Source: Rana temporaria
Lineage: Eukaryota > Chordata > Amphibia > Anura > Ranidae
DNA: 64,000 nt
Direction of reading: 5' to 3'
Assembly (NCBI RefSeq): GCF_905171775.1
Contig: NC_053491.1
Span: 108,882,682 to 108,946,681 of the forward strand
Below are positions 1-11,748 of this stretch, one piece after another. Both the position numbers and the translations under genes were made by a program. The notes below the pieces were generated by a model that had not been told where the DNA came from, ran no database searches, and saw nothing but the letters and a program-made list of their open reading frames with translations. Positions within the stretch are counted from its first letter, which is position 1. Each line of letters starts with the position of its first letter.

Positions 1-617
1 TGCTTGAAAAAAAATTCTATTTTAGGAACTAGAGCTCTGCATTCCCACAGGAAGAACATTGTATATGCATTACAGAATCAGGTCGGGTTGCTATTTAAGT
101 ATCGACGATTGTATCTTTCTGAATAAATTAAAAACTCTCTGTCTTCACAGTGAAGTAATGAGACTCCAAAGAAGAGGACCATATACTAATAAAATTATAA
201 GCATTTTGTAACAGTTTAAAATATGGTATTTTCTTCATGCAATGCATGCCAAAATTCATATTTCCATTACAAATGGACGCTGAAAATGTATTTCAAAAGT
301 TGCATAGAGAGGAAATCTTTAAATCATGCAGCTATACTGCATTAAATCAGTAAAATAGAGTGAAATAGATATGTGACCTCTTTTTAGCAGATTGAAATGA
401 CCTCTCAGCTTCCATTGCCAGGATTAGTGGAACTGAAAATTGCCTACAAACCTTTGAATACAAGATCTGGATGATGGATTTTTTTTTTAAAGGTGTTTAT
501 TTTGCATAGAAAATGAGCAGCAAGCACTACAAGTTGGTGCAACCATTGGCAAAATAACATCAACAATGAAAGTAACATCACAGACACCCATTAATTAACA
601 CATTCACATTCCTCCTT
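1..617. other. unclassified intergenic DNA
   Basis: AT-rich sequence with no convincing coding region, RNA gene or paired terminal repeats. It ends where a (TTA)-rich LINE tail begins near 618. Confidence 0.5.
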
Positions 618-2527
618 ATTCTATTATTATTTATTATAAAGGATTTATATAGCGCCAACTGTTTGCGCAGCGCTTAACAAAATAAAGGCAGACATTACAG
701 TTACATTACAAAGAGGAATCAGAGGGCCCTGCTTATTAGAGCTTAACCACTTCCAGACCTTAGGTGTTTTTCAGATTCGGTGTTTGCAAGACTAAAACAG
801 TTTTTTCTGCTAGAAAATTACTTAAAACCCCCAAACATTATATATTTTTTTTTCTAACACCCTAGAGAATAAAATAGTGGTCATTCCAATACTTTTTGTC
901 ACACCGTATTTGCGCAGCGGTCTTACAAGCGCACTTTTTTTGGAAAAAATTCACTTTTTTGAATTAAAAAATAAAGACAACAATAAATTTGGCCCAATTT
1001 TTTTATATATTTTGAAAGATAATGTTACGCCGAGTAAAATGATGCCCAACATGTCACGCTTAAAAATTGCGCCCGCTCGTGGCATGGCGTCAAACTTTTA
1101 CCCTTAAAAATCTCGATAGGCGATGTTTAAAAAATTCTAGAGATTGCATTTTCGATCGCGGCGATACCTCACTTGTGTGATTTGAACACCGTTTTCATAT
1201 GCGGGCGCTACTCGCGTATGCGTTCGCTTCTGCGCGCGAGCTCGTCGGGACGGGGCGCTTTAAAAAAAATATTTTTTTGTTTTCTTATTTATTTTTATTT
1301 ATTTTATTATTTTTTACACTGAAAAAAAAAAAAAAAAATTTGATCACTTTTATTCCTATTACAAGGAATGTAAACATCCCTTGTAATAGAAAAAAGCATG
1401 ACAGGTCCTCTTAAATATGAGATCTGGGGTCAAAAAGACCTCAGATCTCATATTTGGGCTTAAATGCAAAAAATAAAAAAAAAATAAAAAAATGTCATTT
1501 TTTCAAATGACCAAAAAAAAATTTGTCTCCTTAAGAGGCTGGGCGGGACTGACGTTTTGACGTCACTTCCGCCCAGCCGAGCTATGGGGACGGGCGAAGG
1601 AGATTTTTCCTTCAGTCTCGTCCCCGCTCACCAGCCGACAGCATCCGATCGCCTCCGCCGCTACTGACGGCTCCGGTAAGCGGCGGAGGGCGCGGGAGAG
1701 CGGCGGGAGGGGGGGGGGGGCCTCTCCCGCCACCGATAACGGCGATCTCGCGGTGAATCCGCCGCGGAGACCGCCATTATCGGATTCCAGACCGCGCACA
1801 CTAAAGATTGATACCTCGGTTGTGACAGCAGTTGCTGCCGTTACCGACATATCAATCTTTAAAAATAGGACGTACATCGTCGTGCGCAGGTCTGGAAGTG
1901 GTTAAAATCTAAAAAGGGTGGGTCAATTGATACAAAAGGTAATAGCTGTGGGGGATGAGCTGATGGAGGAAGTAAAACAGTGTTAGAAGCAAGATAGGCT
2001 TCTTTAAAGAGAAGAGTTTTCAGGGATCGTCTAAATATGGATAGATTAGGGGACAGTAGTACAGATTGGGGTAGGGAGTTCCAAAGGATGGGAGAAGCTC
2101 TGGGAAAATCCTGGAGGAGAGCATGGGAGGAGGTGACAGGGGAGCTAGAGAGCAGGAGGTCTTGGGAGGACCAAAGAGAGCGGCTTGGTTGGTATTTTGG
2201 GACTAGGTTAGTGATGTAGCTGGGGGCCGAGTTGTGGATGGCTTTGTAAGGGCCAGTGGAGGGATTGGCAGAGAGGGGTGGAGGACACTGAATGGTTGGT
2301 AAGGTGGATGAGTCTTGCAGCGGCATTCATGATGGACAAAAGGGGGGATAGTCTATGTAAAGGTAATCCAATGAGGAGAGAGTTGCGGAAGTCGAGGCGA
2401 GAAATGACCAGGGAGTGAATTAGAAGCTTGATGGTGTCATTAGTTAAAAAGGGGCGTATTCTGGAAATGTTGCGGAGGCCAAGGAGGCATGATTTATACA
2501 GGGATTGGATGTGGGCCTGATTGTGTC
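618..2527 (-). mobile_element. L2-like LINE 3' end, split by a TTAA element
   Basis: Read on the minus strand, this is the last part of an L2-like non-LTR retrotransposon. The fragment from about 2326 down to 1906 encodes a decayed C-terminus with the LINE-typical string SAPSYITNLVPKYQPSRSL, then LWNSLPQS and RRSLKTLLFKEAY. Upstream to about 2527 a second stretch resembles the preceding RT tail (LVISRLDFRNSL). The 3' end is a conserved structure ending in a TAA-type microsatellite (618-640), with the core TATATAGCGCCAAC at about 648. The same 3' end recurs at 36676, 40450 and 52062. It is interrupted at 743-746 by the element at 747-1901; the two halves rejoin at a single TTAA. The 5' portion is missing beyond 2528, where another repeat starts. 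Confidence 0.75.
747..1901 (+). mobile_element. TTAA-inserted TIR element, 1155 bp
   Basis: The ends are inverted copies: CCACTTCCAGACCT at the left and AGGTCTGGAAGTGG at the right, flanked by TTAA at 743-746 and 1902-1905. It lies inside the L2-like LINE, whose sequence is continuous once the element and one TTAA are removed. It encodes no transposase. The interior has an A-rich half, a symmetric AGATCTGAGGTC-type hairpin near 1420-1455, and a GC-rich block at 1530-1860. The TTAA target fits piggyBac or Kolobok chemistry; the ends do not decide between them. Relatives lie at 3600-4934 and 43895-44572. Confidence 0.85.
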
Positions 2528-2820
2528 AGAACGCGGTGACGTAAAACACAACGACGTGCTGAAAAAAACGAATTTTAATGCTTCCAAGCATGCGTCGACT
2601 TGATTCTGAGCATGCGTGGATTTTTAACGGATGGTTGTGCCCACTAACAATCGGTTTTGACCTATCGGTTACCAATCCATCGGTTAAATATTAAAGCAAG
2701 TTGGCTTTTTTTTAACCTATGGTTAAATAACCTATGGGGCCCACACACGATCGGTTTTGACAGATGAAAACGGTCCTTCAGACCATTGTCCTCTGGTTAA
2801 CCGATCGTGTGTATGAGGTC
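2528..2820. mobile_element. half of a TNA-target TIR element
   Basis: The right end (CGATCGTGTGTATGAGGTC followed by TAA) matches the GTGTGTACGAGGC ends of the family described at 23769 and six other places. The interior GTGACGTAAAACAC...GCATGCGTCGACTTGAT segment is shared with the copy at 27478-27839. The left end is missing; the element stops abruptly in the LINE near 2528. Confidence 0.65.
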
Positions 2821-2823
2821 TAA

Positions 2824-3599
2824 TAGGTTGTACTTGGCAGTGACCACTTTGGATTGTGTTTGGTCCTGCAGTAACTTTTCTAATGTACCAATTTGAAAGG
2901 TCACTGTAAGAGACACTGTAATAGACCCAAATTGTGATCTCACGGCATGCTTAAATAAAATATATCTATAAAATCTCTGTGTGTATGTTCCATTGGCTCC
3001 TGTAGTTGTGGAAAACTCATGAAGGGATTTTGATGAAAGAGCTGGCCTGTAAGATATATTTAATCCCCCACATGGCTCATCGTGTTGTAATGGGATGAGC
3101 TCCAGTCTCACCCAGACTCAAAGATTAGGCAAAATGGCTGTCTTGGCTGTGGAGAAATTTAACCTTTGCGTTCTGGTAGAGTAGGATGAGAAAAGATTGC
3201 TGGTGGCTGGAGCTCAGTAAAAATGTGGCAATTTACATTCCAAGCAGTACACACCACCATGATGGAAGTCTTTTAACACTTTAATCAGATGCTAGAGGGG
3301 CTACACACAAAATGGTGTTCCCTCTTCTTTCCCACAGATGACCAGTGGACACAGCACCAGAAAGCACTCAGCATTTACAGCTAAAACATTTTTTAACTCA
3401 ACTTCATACAGAGGAAATCTACCAGGTTTTCTTTTGCTGCCAACACAGAATGCATTTTTTATTGTTTAAATACAGCCTTCATATTGATACTGGGAGACAA
3501 TTTGTGGGGCTATATCTGAATAATGCCTGCAGCTACAGTGCATCATTCAGATATCAGCATTTTCAGCTGGCGATTCCCTACACCATGAGAATGATCATA
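2824..3599. other. unclassified DNA
   Basis: No paired ends, domain or RNA recognised. Short open frames here show no family resemblance. The boundary with the truncated TTAA element on the right is approximate. Confidence 0.4.
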
Positions 3600-4934
3600 G
3601 CGGCTGTTCCACTGCTTGATTGTTCTTACGGGTGGCGAGAAGAGACACCCCCCCGCCACCCTCTGGTGCTTCTACCGACTCACCCCTGCGATTGGTGAGT
3701 TGGAGAACGGATCCGCCGGCCCCGGATGTTTACCATATAGATTTCCGGCGGACCAGATGGTCGCAGGGGCTCTATGATTCCTCGGAGGCCGGGCGCAATG
3801 TTGTGACATCACGCCCGGCCTCTGCATTCAAAAAAACGGCGCCACCTCGGCTGGGAAGCTGTGATAGTATTTTCTTATAATATTTTAGGATTCCCAGCTT
3901 AGAGGTGAGATGTTGGATCTTATTGACCTCACATCTCACTGTAAAGAGGACCTGTCATGCCATATTCCTATTACGAGGGATGTTTTCATTCCTTGTAATA
4001 GGAAGAACAGTGATCAAAATGTTTTATTTTTAAAAAAAAGTGTCAAATTAGAAAATTTTAAGTAAAATTAACAATAATTTTTTTTAAAGTGCCCCTGTCC
4101 CCATGTGCTCGCGCGCAGAAGTGACTGCATTAGTAAGCCTCGCCCACATATGAAAATGGTGTTGAAACCACACATGTGAGATGTTACCTCAAAGCATGTA
4201 ACCAGTAAAAAAAAAAAATTAAGTAGTTGTAAACCCCACTTTTTGACTTTTACCTACAGGTAAGCCTATAATAAGGTTTACCTGTAGGTATAAAGAATAC
4301 CTCCTAAACCTGTACGGTTTAGGAGATATTCCCCCCGCAATGCGCCGCTGATTGCAGCGGCGCATGCGCAGCGGGGATCGTCGGCTAAAGGACCGGCAGC
4401 CGCCAGACCTTGCCGAAGTGAAGTCTCCCGCGTGGGAGTGACGTCATCGCCGCTCCAGCCAATCACAGCGCTGGAGCGGCGATACCCGGAAGACACGCCG
4501 GAGCAAGATGACAGCTCGCTCGGCATGGACCAGGTAAGTTCTCTTCACCTCGTTTTAAGGTTAGTATTTCATAATGAGCTAGTATGCGGTGCATACTAGC
4601 TCATTATGGCTTTTCCTTTACAGGTGTAAAAAAAATTTTTTTTTACAGGGTATACAACCGCTTTAAGCGTTGCCTATGGGGATTTTCAAGTACCGAAGTT
4701 TGGCGCCATTCCACGAGTGTGTGCAATTTTGAAGCGTGACATGTTAGCTTTCTTTTTACTCGGCGCAACTTCATCTTTCACATTATGCAAAAAAAAATCG
4801 ATAACTTTACTGCTTTGATCTTTTCTTTTAAAACATGAAACATTTTTTTCCCCAAAAATTTTGTTTGAAAAATTGCCGCACAAATACCGAGTGAGATAAA
4901 ACGTTGCAATGGCCGCCATTGTATTCGCAAGTGG
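3600..4934 (-). mobile_element. TTAA element, truncated and split
   Basis: This is a minus-orientation relative of the element at 747-1901. The intact end is at the right: GCGAATACA-side sequence reading GCAAGTGG then TTAA at 4935-4938. Shared internal blocks include the CCTATTACGAGGGATG/ATTCCTTGTAATAGG hairpin near 3970-4000 and the region TTACTCGGCG near 4757. The left end is not found, so the start is approximate. It is interrupted by the element at 4223-4662. Confidence 0.7.
4223..4662. mobile_element. TTAA-inserted element, 440 bp, nested
   Basis: It sits between two TTAA sites (4219-4222 and 4663-4666) inside the truncated TTAA element. Left end GTAGTTGTAAACCCC and right end GGGTATACAACCGC are inverted relatives. 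The GC-rich interior includes hairpins such as ACCTGTAGGTA/TACCTACAGGT. No coding capacity. Confidence 0.75.
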
Positions 4935-4938
4935 TTAA

Positions 4939-5669
4939 TTATCTAGCATAAGGTCTAGTCTAGATGAGTCAATTTTTATCTAGGAAAACAATTTTAGAGC
5001 ACTTGCTTTTAATTTTCTTAGCTTTTAAAATTGAACACATAACCATAAAGCCATCTATAGTCAGCTATCGTGCTAGAAGATATTACTATGTAACTGTCAC
5101 TTTAGAAATCATGAAAACAGGTTTGGCATTAAGCTGTAACACACTTTTGGCGCTGATACGGTTAACATGTTCATTGGTCAAGAAATACTTGTACTGTTAT
5201 GTATTCAGAATAATGTGACGCAGTCTATACCAAAGTGTGTGCTTTTTGGATCAATACTGTTTGATGGTGTAAAGAAAGACTGAACTTGTTTGCCTAGCTA
5301 TTAATAGGACTGAGTAATACGGGGACAGCGACAAAGAAAATGAATGGATGTTTTCTATTAACTCTGAAATCCATGCATGTTAATATCCAGAAGAAAAAAA
5401 ACTGATCTAACGTGTCTTGGAAGATATAGCATGCATCTAGGCAAATATGATTAAAGATAGTTAAAAATTAGAAAATAATTTCACATAACTGTCTGCCAAT
5501 TACTTATTCAGAGACAAGGACGCTAGTATGCTTAATTCAGCAAAACATACATGATAAAAACTAGTTGCTTTATACAACAAAACATTCTATAATAATATTT
5601 TAGCGTTTGGCTACCCTGCAACTGGCAAAAGTTGAATCGTAAGGTCTTGTTCACAAAAACATACTTAAG
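4939..5669. other. unclassified DNA
   Basis: AT-rich sequence without recognised ends, domains or RNAs. It ends at the target duplication of the hAT-type element at 5678. Confidence 0.45.
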
Positions 5670-5677
5670 AACACACC

Positions 5678-6975
5678 TAGGGTTTCCACCTGTCCGGGAT
5701 TCACCTGGACAGTTTGGGTTGGGAATCATGCATCCAGGTTTCAGAAACCCTGACACATTATTCAGACTGGACTATGGCTTCCCAGCAGGGTTGCTGGCTG
5801 CAGTTGGCTAAGCTGAGAGTGTCTGTTACACTCTTTCACACTGCCCCAAAGTCAGCACTATCAACCCCCCCCCCCCCACCAAAAAACACACAGACGTGAG
5901 AGGGGGCTCGATCTGCACCTCTTCCTCCCACCCCTACCCCTTTGTGTCTGCCCATACTCCAATCCCCAGCGCTGTGCCTCATAAAAGGATAGTGGGGACC
6001 GGAAATTGGAAGTCTAGCAGCCTCAGATACATCTGAATGAGAGGAGCTGAGTGCCAAGGGGCGAGTGAGCTCACCATCCATTCCTGTCTGTGAGTGAAGT
6101 CTCCCCCTACCCCCTTCTCTCTCCTGCCTCTGAGTGAGTACACTGAGGTAAATCTGGGTTCTCAGAGCACCCCTTACATCAGAGTTTCCCTTTACACCAG
6201 AGGTCACAGTATTCCCCCTTACAGCAGAGTCCTCTTCGTACATAGTGCTCAGTGTTGCCCCCCCCCCCCTTAAATCAGGGTTCCCAAAGTATACCTTAGA
6301 ATCTCCAGAGTTCTCCCTTATATCAGAGTCTGCACAGTCCCCCTTACGGTGAAAGGGAACTCTGTGGATTCAGATGTAAAAGGGGAACTCTGTGGACTCA
6401 GATGTAAAAGGGGAACTCTGTGGACTCAGATGTAAAAGGGGAACTCTGTGGATTCAGATGTAAAAGGGGAACTCTGTGGATTCAGATGTAAAAGGGGAAC
6501 TCTGTGGACTCAGATATAAAAGGGGAACTCTTTGGACTCAGATATAAAAGGGGAACTCTATGGATTCAGATGTAAAAGGGGAACTCTGTGGACTTAGATG
6601 TAAAAGGGGAACTCTGTGGATTCAGATGTAAAATGGGAACTCTGTGGACTCAGATGTAAAAGGGGAACTCTTTGGACTCAGATGTAAAAGGGGAACTCTT
6701 TGGACTCAGATGTAAAAGGGGAACTCTTTGGACTCAGATGTAAAAGGGGAACTCTGTGGATTCAGATGTAAAAGGGGAACTCTGTGGACTCAGATGTAAA
6801 AGGGGAACCTTTTTGGACTCTGGTGTAAAGGGGAGTCTCTTGTTATTAACATCATATGATTAGAAATGTTATTTAATAGCAAAATATATTTTAATTTATA
6901 CTATTAAAAAAATAAAAAATAGCTGTGCGTCACTAAAGTGTTCAGGTTTGATTTGAAGAAAAAGTGGAAACCCTA
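5678..6975. mobile_element. hAT-type element carrying a minisatellite
   Basis: The ends TAGGGTTTCCAC and GTGGAAACCCTA are perfect 12-bp inverted repeats. Flanking 8-mers AACACACC (5670-5677) and AGTACACC (6976-6983) agree at 6 of 8 positions, as expected of an aged hAT target duplication. The left subterminal hairpin CTGTCCGGGATTCACCTGGACAG is partly visible around 5690. No transposase remains; most of the body is a minisatellite and its inverted relatives. Confidence 0.7.
6350..6830 (+). repeat. 28-bp minisatellite, about 17 units
   Basis: A tandem array with a strict 28-bp period; the core reads GGGGAACTCTGTGGATTCAG then ATGTAAAA. Units alternate between GGATTCAG and GGACTCAG variants, and a block near 6660-6735 carries CTTTGG in place of CTGTGG, which indicates local homogenisation. 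Just upstream (about 6160-6345) degenerate units run in the opposite direction (CCCTTACATCAGAG, CCCTTATATCAGAG), so the array is inverted about a point near 6346. Confidence 0.9.
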
Positions 6976-6983
6976 AGTACACC

Positions 6984-7375
6984 TGTGCAAGGGCCATGTA
7001 CCCCCACCAGATGTACAGATACTCCATGCATCCATGTGCAGGCAGTCCCATTCATATGTACTGGGACACAGTGGCTGCATGGACACATCTGCTGCTTCCA
7101 ATCTGACATTCAAGCAGGTGGAGGTGCGTGTCCCCAAATGCACAGTTCACAGACACGCACCCACACACTTGTGTGATACTTTTTCATACAAGAACATGGT
7201 ATGGCAGGCACATATCAGGAATATGAAATGCAGATGAGGCCTAACAAGGACCAGTGCACATGTCCACAGGCACAGTCAAATGTATGTGCTTGGCGCTTTG
7301 GATCATTCACCAGCTTTAGAAGGTACACAGCAAATGCTGTTGGTGTTTTTACAAATCCCCAAAAGCTGGATGTCT
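6984..7375. repeat. unclassified repeat-like DNA
   Basis: Several words here (GGCAGTCCCATT, GCTGCTTCCAATCTGACATT) recur around 40260-40410 and 40600-40690, which suggests a dispersed repeat. No ends could be set. Confidence 0.4.
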
Positions 7376-7379
7376 TTAA

Positions 7380-8248
7380 CTGGTTGCCGACCAGCCGCCG
7401 TCATTTTTACGGCGGCAGGTCGGCTCCCCTGCGCGAGAGCCCGTAGCTATATGTCGGCTCTCGCGCAGGCCACTAGGTCTCCCCCGCTCTCCCCCGACTC
7501 CCGTGCGCGTGCCCGACGGGAGCGATCGCTGCCGGGCACACGCGATCGCTCGTTACAGAGCGAGGACCGGGAGCTGTGTGTGTCTGTCCACCCCCCCTAC
7601 AGTTAGAACACACCCAGGGAACATACTTAACCCCTTCCCCGCCCCCTAGTGTTAACCCCTTCACTGCCAGTGGCATTTTTATAGTAATCCAATGCATTTT
7701 TATAGCACTGATCGCTATAAAAATGCCAATGGTCCCAAAAATGTTTCAAAAGTGTCCGAAGTGTCCGCCATAATGTTGCAGTACCGAAAAAAAAATCGCT
7801 GATCGCCGCCATTACTAGTAAAAAAAAAATATTAATAAAAATGCCATAAAAATACCCCCTATTTTGTAAACGCTATAACTTTTGCGCAAACCAATCAATA
7901 AATGGTTATTGCAATTTTTTTTTTTACGAAAAATATGTAGAAGAATACGTATCGGCCTAAACTGAGGAAAAAATATGTTTTTTTATATATTTTTGGGGGA
8001 TATTTATTATAGCAAAATGTAAAAAATATTCATATTTTTTTCAAAATTGTCGCTCTATTTTTGTTTATGGCGCAAAAACTAAAAACCGCAGAGGTGATCA
8101 AATACCACCAAAAGAAAGCTCTATTTGTGGGGGAAAAAGGACGCCAATTTTGTTTGGGACCGCGAAAATGTCAGTTAAAGCGACGCAGCGCCGAATCGCA
8201 AAAAGTGCTCTGGTCTTTGACCAGCAATATGGTCCGGGGGTTAAGTGG
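7380..8248 (+). mobile_element. TTAA element with conserved AT-rich core
   Basis: Flanked by TTAA at 7376-7379 and 8249-8252. The left end reads CTGGTTGCCGACCAG and the right end GGTCCGGGGGTTAAGTGG. The interior is a core shared with copies at 18073, 52127, 63547 and 31545: TTAACCCCTTCACTGCCAGT, an AGCACTGATCGCTATAAAAA hairpin, CCGCCATTACTAGTAA, TTTTGCGCAAACCAATCAAT, and AAATACCACCAAAAGAAAGC. It has no protein. The inner TTAACCCCTTCACTGCCAG resembles a second, piggyBac-like end, so the family may be a composite. Confidence 0.85.
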
Positions 8249-8252
8249 TTAA

Positions 8253-8702
8253 AGTCCTTTTTTTTTTTTTTTGTACTTGCTGAATTCTTAAGAACCTTTC
8301 CATATACTTTTCTAAGCTAGGAGGACAAATGTAGAATGGGGAAAAAAGGAGACACCGGCCTTCCAGAAGGTGACATGTTGGCTGAATTGCATGGGAGGTG
8401 TTAGATCAGATTTTTAAAGTTCAGCTACAATACCAATCACTAGTGAATTAGTAATCTCGGGAAGTTTCCACAATGTGATTAAATTGTGGCATTTTGTTAG
8501 AGTACAAGTAGCAGAGCTGAAAGAATGAAAATCTTCTCTGAGTTAGGTCAAATAGAATAAAAAAATATGATGATGAAAAAGGTAGTCAGCAGTACATGGG
8601 AACACTGCCAAACAGCTAGGACTGTATAGTGTAGGTGTGCTAATTTTTCACCTCATTCAGCACATGGATGAAAAAGAAATATTAAATAAAAGCCATGGAA
8701 AG
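8253..8702. other. unclassified DNA
   Basis: No ends, domains or RNAs recognised between two short elements. Confidence 0.4.
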
Positions 8703-8704
8703 TA

Positions 8705-8856
8705 CTGTATTTATTGGCGTATAACACTCACTTTTTTACCCTGAAAATAGAGGGTAAACTGTGCCTGCGTGTTATACGCAGGGGGCCGTGGAAAGTTTTT
8801 TTTCCTGAAACTTCCCTCTTAAAGTTAGGGTGCGTGTTATACGCCGATAAATACGG
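8705..8856. mobile_element. TA-target MITE, 152 bp
   Basis: Ends CTGTATTTATTGGCGTATAA and TTATACGCCGATAAATACGG are near-perfect inverted repeats flanked by TA (8703-8704 and 8857-8858). It is nearly identical to the copy at 47846-47995 and shares ends with the 350-bp copy at 20547-20896. The TA target is proven at the latter copy. Too short to encode protein. Confidence 0.88.
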
Positions 8857-8924
8857 TATATGAAATGTACCTGAAACAACATTAAAGTTGATATAAAAGA
8901 CACAAATAATGTGGCTCTCTAACC

Positions 8925-9109
8925 CAGTGTTTCTCAACTCCAGTCCTCGAGGCGCCCCAACAGGTCCTGTTTTCAGGCTTTCCATTATTTTGCACAGGTG
9001 ATTTGATCAGTTTCACTGCCTTAGTAATTAACACAGCCATTTCATCTGAGGGAAATCCTGAAAACATGACCTGTTGGGGCGCCTTGAGGACTGGAGTTGA
9101 GAAACACTG
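8925..9109. mobile_element. hAT-type MITE, 185 bp
   Basis: Perfect 20-bp-class inverted ends: CAGTGTTTCTCAACTCCAGT at the left and ACTGGAGTTGAGAAACACTG at the right. Flanking 8-mers CTCTAACC (8917-8924) and CTCTAAGC (9110-9117) differ at one position. Both the CAGTG-type end and the 8-bp duplication fit hAT elements. Confidence 0.88.
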
Positions 9110-9117
9110 CTCTAAGC

Positions 9118-10053
9118 AATATCATTCAATGTATTTTTTAAATGTAATTTGTGTAAGTACCTGCATTTCACCATCCTGCAGTTCTGTACAGCAGAGCTGG
9201 AGTATGGGAAGAGGAGGAGAAACAACATAACTCGTGTGCTTACAAGAAGTATGCTGCTAGGAGGATAATGCTGAGTGACAGAGAGATGAGCTCATCACTG
9301 TGCCGCTTCTCATTTCACTGTACAGTATCAGGCTGGGGCGGGTCAGGGGTAACCTGGGCTCAAAGGAAGTGGGTTGAAGGGTGCTGGTCTGATGACATCT
9401 AGTGGGAGAAAAAAGTGTGGGTAATTAAAGGTGAATATAATAGCAAATCATTGTATTCTATATTTTATTTTTGGTTGGAGTTACATTTTAGGTATTGCCG
9501 CAAGTAATGGTTGATGTTTAGAATTCTGTTATTCATTTAGCTGAATTTCACTTGCCCTTTTAACTTAAAGCATATCTTCACCCCCCCCCCCCATTTTTTT
9601 TTAACACATCTCCTCACCAATAGGTCTCTTATGCACAATTCGGATACTCACCCACCCAGTGGATTCAGCACTGTCTTGTAGAGGTGTTCTTCTTTTCTGC
9701 CACCTCTCAGTCCCACACCTCCATCATGTTTTTGTGTGATGTCATGGGGAGGCTTCCGCCTCTTCTGGGTTCAGCCAGCAGGCCTCCTAACGATGCGCCG
9801 CTAGGCCAGCCTTTCCTCCTTTACTGAAAGACTAAGCCTCTTGGGTTATGTGATGTGCATATCCCAGGTGGCAAAGGGAGCACAGTGCAAGTCATTTGCC
9901 TAGGTGAGGGCGAGTGATGTGCATGGAGGGTGGCCTGAAGACTTTCTTAAAAAAAAAATGGGGAGTCAAAGGAAAGAATTTGCTATTTGTGTAGAGGAGA
10001 TAGTGGACAGGGAGAAAGGCAGAATGATTGCTTTGAGGATGAAGATCTCTGCT
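9118..10053. other. unclassified DNA with one TTAA-type end
   Basis: At 9565 the sequence TTAAAGCATATCTTCACCCC resembles the AGCGGA-class ends of TTAA elements elsewhere in this window, but no partner end was found. A 12-C run follows at about 9581. No gene recognised. Confidence 0.4.
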
Positions 10054-11745
10054 TTAAAGTGGCTGTAAACTCTATTCGTGAAATTGGACCTAGGCACATA
10101 GATCTGTAGTGTTTGCTTATCTTCCTCCAAAGCTCTAAGTGCCATGTCTTTCTGCTGCTCCGTTTCTCTGTTATCAGCAGAGTCACTTCTGACAAGTTCT
10201 CCGACACACGAGATAACAGCAGTTGACAATTTGTGTCAGGGAGGGAGCTTAGAGATAAATTAGCAGAGAGCTGGTCTATTTAGAATACAGCTCTGCATGT
10301 TCCTTCGTTCCTCTGCCTATGTGGAGTGGGGGGTGTGTGCCTTTCCTACAATCAGCTCTCATGAAGTTTAAGCCCAGACTCCACACCCACTGCTGAATGA
10401 GAAAACAAGATTTCTAACATGATCTGCTCTGTCTGAAGTGTGTAGAAAGGGAAAGACAGCAGATATACATGTAACACTTATGTAGGAGGATTCGTTTCAT
10501 GCCTGTGTGTCATCTCATAGTGGATCTTTGGATATGCCTAAATACCTGGTCAGTCTGTCACTGAGAAAATGCCTCCAGCTGCCTATTCTCCTGAATCCTC
10601 CGTCTCACTTCCCTGGGTCTTTGCTTGCATTAGAAATGCCTGTAGAAGAAACCATCAATAACAAGTTATTAACTGTACATGGATAATAATACTAATTAAA
10701 ATAATGAGTATGTATGGAAATGCATCCTCTGCTGTTGTAAGAACTGCACTCATCACATCTACTACATACAGTATATTTTATATATGAAAGGTCATTCAGA
10801 CCTATAAAGATATTGACTGTCTCGGAAGCAATTATGCAAATCCGTAATATCCACTTGATTACATATTCATTGTAGTGATGTGTATTATGAGTCACATTCA
10901 ATTCTATGCAAATTAGCATTTATTGTTCATTATGATAGTATGTTGCCACAATCTTCACAGGACAGTACTAACTATTCAGTATTTATCTCTGGTTGTGGTG
11001 CGTAAGCTTTTGTCTGTCTCTTTGCTTTGGGATTTAACTTTAAATTAATTCCATTAGCAGATATGTAATGACAAATACATGTCAGAGAATAAAGTACAAT
11101 TTCAAATATATGTCAGAATAGTGATGCCTTATGAAAAAGATGTCATAAATGTATTTGCAGATTTAAATACAGGTCACCATAAAGTGATAATTATCACCAT
11201 ATGGCTTTCTATCCATAATAGCACCAATAAGGCATCAATCAGAGCTAAATGTACTCAGACGTTACAGAAATGTCTCTGAGCTCAAATAAGAGGTATGAAA
11301 ATGAAGGTTCTTTGTGTCCATTAGGCACAGAAACGAAGATTATAATTTACAGACAATACCATATTCAGCTTTTTCTGCTTAAAGCAAACCACCATGTAAT
11401 CAGTTAAATTTCTAGTTAAAATGCTTATGGGCCATTCAGCCAGTCTTATGAACTGAACAGCCCTGCCAGGCAACATTGCTATGTTGGTGTTCTCCCTTTT
11501 TACCTATGCAATTAAATAGTACAATTTGGTTACTTGTTGCCCACCGCCTGCAGATTGGACTGTAAAGAAGACACCCGTGGGGTCATTTTTCTGCTGGCCC
11601 ACCGATGAATGAAATGTATGAAAATCTATCACCTATGTATGAAAATCAGATATTCCTGACAGGAAAAAAATGTGCAAAAAAAATTCTTCTAGCTTATTTT
11701 AGCTTGTATTTGTGCATATGTGCACGCATACCACATGTAAACAAT
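10054..11745. other. unclassified DNA with one TTAA-type end
   Basis: TTAAAGTGGCTGTAAACTCT at 10054 looks like the left end of a TTAA element, without a visible right end. The rest to 11745 is AT-rich, with no gene, RNA or paired repeat that I can support; it is one of the longer stretches that might be single-copy. Confidence 0.4.
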
Positions 11746-11748
11746 ACT

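Noticed and set aside
1563..1877. 104-aa minus-strand open frame
   Set aside because: Lies in the GC-rich end of the TTAA element 747-1901 and is not kept in its relatives.
6350..6830. CRISPR-like array
   Set aside because: Units are contiguous 28-bp repeats with no unique spacers, and the genome is eukaryotic.
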